A DNA stretch of 7,691 nucleotides from Alphaproteobacteria bacterium. GTDB lineage: Bacteria > Pseudomonadota > Alphaproteobacteria > Micropepsales > Micropepsaceae. A program made the translations under genes and the position numbers. The stretch's first letter is position 1, and each line of letters opens with the position of its first letter. Below are positions 5,724-7,691 of this stretch, one piece after another. The stretch covers positions 1 to 7,691 of the forward strand of contig JAATGK010000205.1 in NCBI GenBank assembly GCA_015654715.1. Direction: 5' to 3'. The notes under the pieces were generated by a model. The model saw nothing but the letters and a program-made list of their open reading frames with translations, was not told the origin of the DNA and did not search any database.

Positions 5724-6434
5724 ATGACGGTAGATAATTCGGCAGATTGCGCACTGGTTTTGTTTTCCGGCGGACAGGATTCGACCACCTGCCTGGCCTG
5801 GGCGCTGGCGCGCTTTGCACGGGTCGAGACGGTCGGTTTCGATTACGGCCAGCGCCATGCGGTCGAGCTTGAGGCGCGGGTCCGTGTCCTGGCGGCGATC
5901 CATTCGCGGTTTCCGGGATGGTCGGACCGGCTGGGCGAGGATCATTTGCTCACGCTCGATGTGTTGAAGCAGATCGGCGGCAGCGCGCTCACCGACGCGA
6001 CCACGATCGAGATGGGCCAAAACGGCTTGCCGACCAGCTTCGTGCCCGGCCGCAATGTGCTGTTTCTGACCGCGGCGGCGGCGCTCGGCTACCGGCGCGG
6101 CATCGCCGATCTCGTCGGCGGCATGTGCGAAACCGATTTCTCCGGCTATCCCGATTGTCGCGAGAAGACCATCGTTGCCACCGCCGAAGCTTTGACGCTG
6201 GCGCTCGACCGCCGCGTCACGGTGCATACGCCGCTGATGTACATCGACAAGGGCCAGACCTGGGCGCTGGCCGAAGAGCTTGGCGGCAAGGCGCTGGTCG
6301 ATCTCATCATCGCAGAAACCGTCACCTGTTACGAAGGCGACCGGGTCCATCGCCACGCCTGGGGTTATGGCTGCGGCGTCTGCCCGGCCTGCGATCTCAG
6401 GGCCAAAGGCTACGCGAGATACACCGGCGCATGA
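5724..6434 (+). CDS. queC: 7-cyano-7-deazaguanine (preQ0) synthase QueC
   Basis: QueC converts 7-carboxy-7-deazaguanine to preQ0 with ATP and ammonia, a cytoplasmic step of queuosine synthesis. The 236-residue protein opens with the PP-loop ATPase motif SGGQDS (residues 15-20) and has the family segments FDYGQRH (39-45), VPGRN (107-111) and [15 protein letters not shown] (132-146). Four zinc-ligand cysteines are present: Cys202, Cys217, Cys220 and Cys223 (TCYEG...[13 protein letters not shown]). The gap between the first two is longer than in E. coli because of an inserted [13 protein letters not shown] stretch, which I believe is usual in alphaproteobacteria. The ribosome site before ATG 5724 is poor. 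It overlaps queE by 4 bp, and the two are surely cotranscribed; queD and queF are not in the window. No preQ1 riboswitch was seen in the 43 bp after the kinase gene. Confidence 0.96.
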   Translation: MTVDNSADCALVLFSGGQDSTTCLAWALARFARVETVGFDYGQRHAVELEARVRVLAAIHSRFPGWSDRLGEDHLLTLDVLKQIGGSALTDATTIEMGQNGLPTSFVPGRNVLFLTAAAALGYRRGIADLVGGMCETDFSGYPDCREKTIVATAEALTLALDRRVTVHTPLMYIDKGQTWALAEELGGKALVDLIIAETVTCYEGDRVHRHAWGYGCGVCPACDLRAKGYARYTGA

Positions 6435-7066
6435 CGTACGCGGTCAAAGAGATTTTCTACACGCTGCAAGGCGAGGGCGCCCGCTCCGGGCGCACCGCGG
6501 TCTTCCTGCGCTTTCCCGGCTGCAATCTGTGGAACGGCGTCGAGGACGACCGCGCGGCCGCCGCTTGCACCTTCTGCGATACGGATTTCGTCGGCACCGA
6601 CGGCACCGGCGGCGGCAAGTTCGCCGATGCGCAAACGCTGGCGAAGGCGGTGGCGGCGCTGTGGCCGACGTGCACGTTCGCTCAGCCTTATGTCGTCTGC
6701 ACCGGCGGCGAGCCGCTGCTGCAATTGGACGATGCGCTGATTGCGGCGCTGCACATCCACGATTTCGAAATCGCGGTGGAAACCAACGGCACCATCCTGC
6801 CGCCGCCCGGCATCGAATGGGTTTGCGTCAGTCCCAAAGCGGGTGCCGAACTGGCCGTCGAGTCCGGTCAGGAGCTGAAGCTGGTTTATCCGCAAGAAGG
6901 CGCGCCGCCGGAACGCTTCGCCGATCTTCTGTTCGATCACTATTTCCTGCAACCGATGGACGGCCCTGATTGCGCTGCCAACACCGAAGCCGCGGTGCGC
7001 TATTGCCTTGAGCATCCGCAATGGCGCCTGTCGTTGCAGACGCACAAGGTCATCGGCATCCGCTAG
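6431..7066 (+). CDS. queE: 7-carboxy-7-deazaguanine synthase QueE (radical SAM)
   Basis: QueE turns 6-carboxy-tetrahydropterin (the QueD product) into 7-carboxy-7-deazaguanine, the QueC substrate. The 211-residue protein begins [16 protein letters not shown], typical of the family. The 4Fe-4S motif is Cys31, Cys46 and Cys49, i.e. CX14CX2C and not the canonical CX3CX2C; this expanded loop is known from proteobacterial QueE such as that of Burkholderia multivorans. The SAM-binding CTGGEP is at residues 90-95, followed by VETNG and VSPKAG. The start ATG 6431 overlaps the queC TGA (ATGA), indicating translational coupling. The C-terminal [11 protein letters not shown] is a normal family ending. 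The gene is complete; no terminator was found behind it. Confidence 0.96.
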   Translation: MTYAVKEIFYTLQGEGARSGRTAVFLRFPGCNLWNGVEDDRAAAACTFCDTDFVGTDGTGGGKFADAQTLAKAVAALWPTCTFAQPYVVCTGGEPLLQLDDALIAALHIHDFEIAVETNGTILPPPGIEWVCVSPKAGAELAVESGQELKLVYPQEGAPPERFADLLFDHYFLQPMDGPDCAANTEAAVRYCLEHPQWRLSLQTHKVIGIR

Positions 7067-7224
7067 CGGCTTCGGGCGGGAAACTCGTTTCCACTTTTCC
7101 TAAAAATGTTCCAGATCGTCACAATAACTTCGCAAAAACGCGGCTTTCCGGCGTCTACCGATTAACGCGGAAAAAACCGCTCGCCCATATCGTCGTTCGC
7201 GCGATTGCGGGCGAGTGATGGTCA

Positions 7225-7691
7225 ATGAGTTCGTTTGGTGGAACGCAAAATTTAAACAAGCCGGATATTGATGCCGATTGGACTGCCGGCCGGCTGGCCG
7301 TGGCATTGCCTCCGATTTCATCAGATGCCAACTGCGCCGCGGTTTACGAGATGCTGCATGCGCCCGACGCGCCGCGGGCGGCGGCCGTGGTCGACGACGA
7401 CGGTCATGTGCTCGGGATGGTAAACCGGCTGCGCTTCCTGTCGAAGTACGCCCAGCGCTTCATTCCCGAATTGTACGCCAAGCGGCCGATCACGGCGCTG
7501 GCCAATCCGCAGTCGCTGGTGGTCGACGAACGCATGCGGGTGAGCGAACTCGCCACCACCATTACCGCCGATCACCCCGACGCCTTGCGCGAATGTTTCG
7601 TCGTCACTCAGGGCGACGTCTATTTCGGCATCGGTACCGGCGAAGCATTGGTCAAGGCCAAGATTGCGCTGCTGGCGGCCCGCGAAGTGCA
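7225..7691 (+). CDS. CBS-pair domain protein, N-terminal part (probable signalling protein)
   Basis: Read from ATG 7225, the first in-frame start after a TGA at 7216-7218, giving 155 residues before the window ends. Two CBS-like halves are visible: residues ~22-75 (LAVALPPISS...AAVVDDDGHVLGMVNRLRFLSKYA) and ~88-147 (RPITALANPQSLVVDERM...ECFVVTQGDVYFGIGTGEALVKA). From ~145 a helix begins that looks like a linker into another domain. N-terminal CBS pairs of this RFLSKYAQRF type often precede GGDEF/EAL or histidine-kinase modules, so an output domain beyond the edge is likely but not seen. The 158-bp gap after queE holds only a small GCGG/CCGC inverted repeat around six A (7167-7180) and two copies of AACGCGG (7137 and 7164), with no clear promoter. 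The start is probable; the ribosome site is weak. Confidence 0.7.
   Translation, partial: MSSFGGTQNLNKPDIDADWTAGRLAVALPPISSDANCAAVYEMLHAPDAPRAAAVVDDDGHVLGMVNRLRFLSKYAQRFIPELYAKRPITALANPQSLVVDERMRVSELATTITADHPDALRECFVVTQGDVYFGIGTGEALVKAKIALLAAREV

Noticed and set aside
7021..7218. Small plus-strand frame across the queE end and the following gap
   Set aside because: Most of it overlaps the end of queE in another frame, and it has no ribosome site or recognisable motif.

Overview
The window is high-GC DNA that looks like an alphaproteobacterium of the order Hyphomicrobiales (Rhizobiales), probably close to the Bradyrhizobium / Xanthobacteraceae group. Three things suggest this: the protein families, the clustering of NAD-synthesis and NAD-regulator genes, and an intergenic palindrome whose spurious translation reads MAGLDPAIQ, a string that recurs in genomes of that group. 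This assignment is inference. No transposase, integrase, tRNA, rRNA or CRISPR array was seen.

Region 1 (1-2850, genes on the minus strand) is an NAD-related locus. In transcription order it holds an HD-domain phosphohydrolase (2850-2260), a CX5R protein phosphatase (2196-1672), a NUDIX plus winged-helix regulator of the NrtR/NadQ type (1675-716, overlapping the phosphatase by 4 bp), a 339-bp intergenic region, and the first 125 codons of nadA, quinolinate synthase (376 to the window edge). The intergenic region has a plausible nadA promoter. It also has two copies of one 19-bp inverted-repeat motif, centred 63 bp apart, one covering the predicted transcription start. They are the natural candidate operators for the neighbouring regulator. 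The same region has a strong plus-strand intrinsic terminator that no annotated gene explains, so a small RNA may end there. The first ~100 bases of the window conflict with the NadA family pattern and are very G-rich, so they look like low-quality contig-end sequence.

Region 2 (2851-4194) has a nested intergenic palindrome (2898-2988) and then a long-form FabH-like beta-ketoacyl synthase on the minus strand with an intact Cys-His-Asn triad.

Region 3 (4195-7691, plus strand) starts with a divergent intergenic region containing hairpins. It continues with a membrane-anchored PAS-HisKA-HATPase sensor kinase, then the coupled queC-queE pair for the 7-deazaguanine (preQ0/queuosine) pathway. It ends with the amino-terminal CBS-pair domain of a protein that runs off the window.

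Functionally, nadA, its likely regulator and the two phosphohydrolase-type genes form a nucleotide-cofactor neighbourhood. queC and queE form a second, independent nucleotide-modification unit. The FabH-like enzyme and the two sensory proteins have no visible functional link to these.
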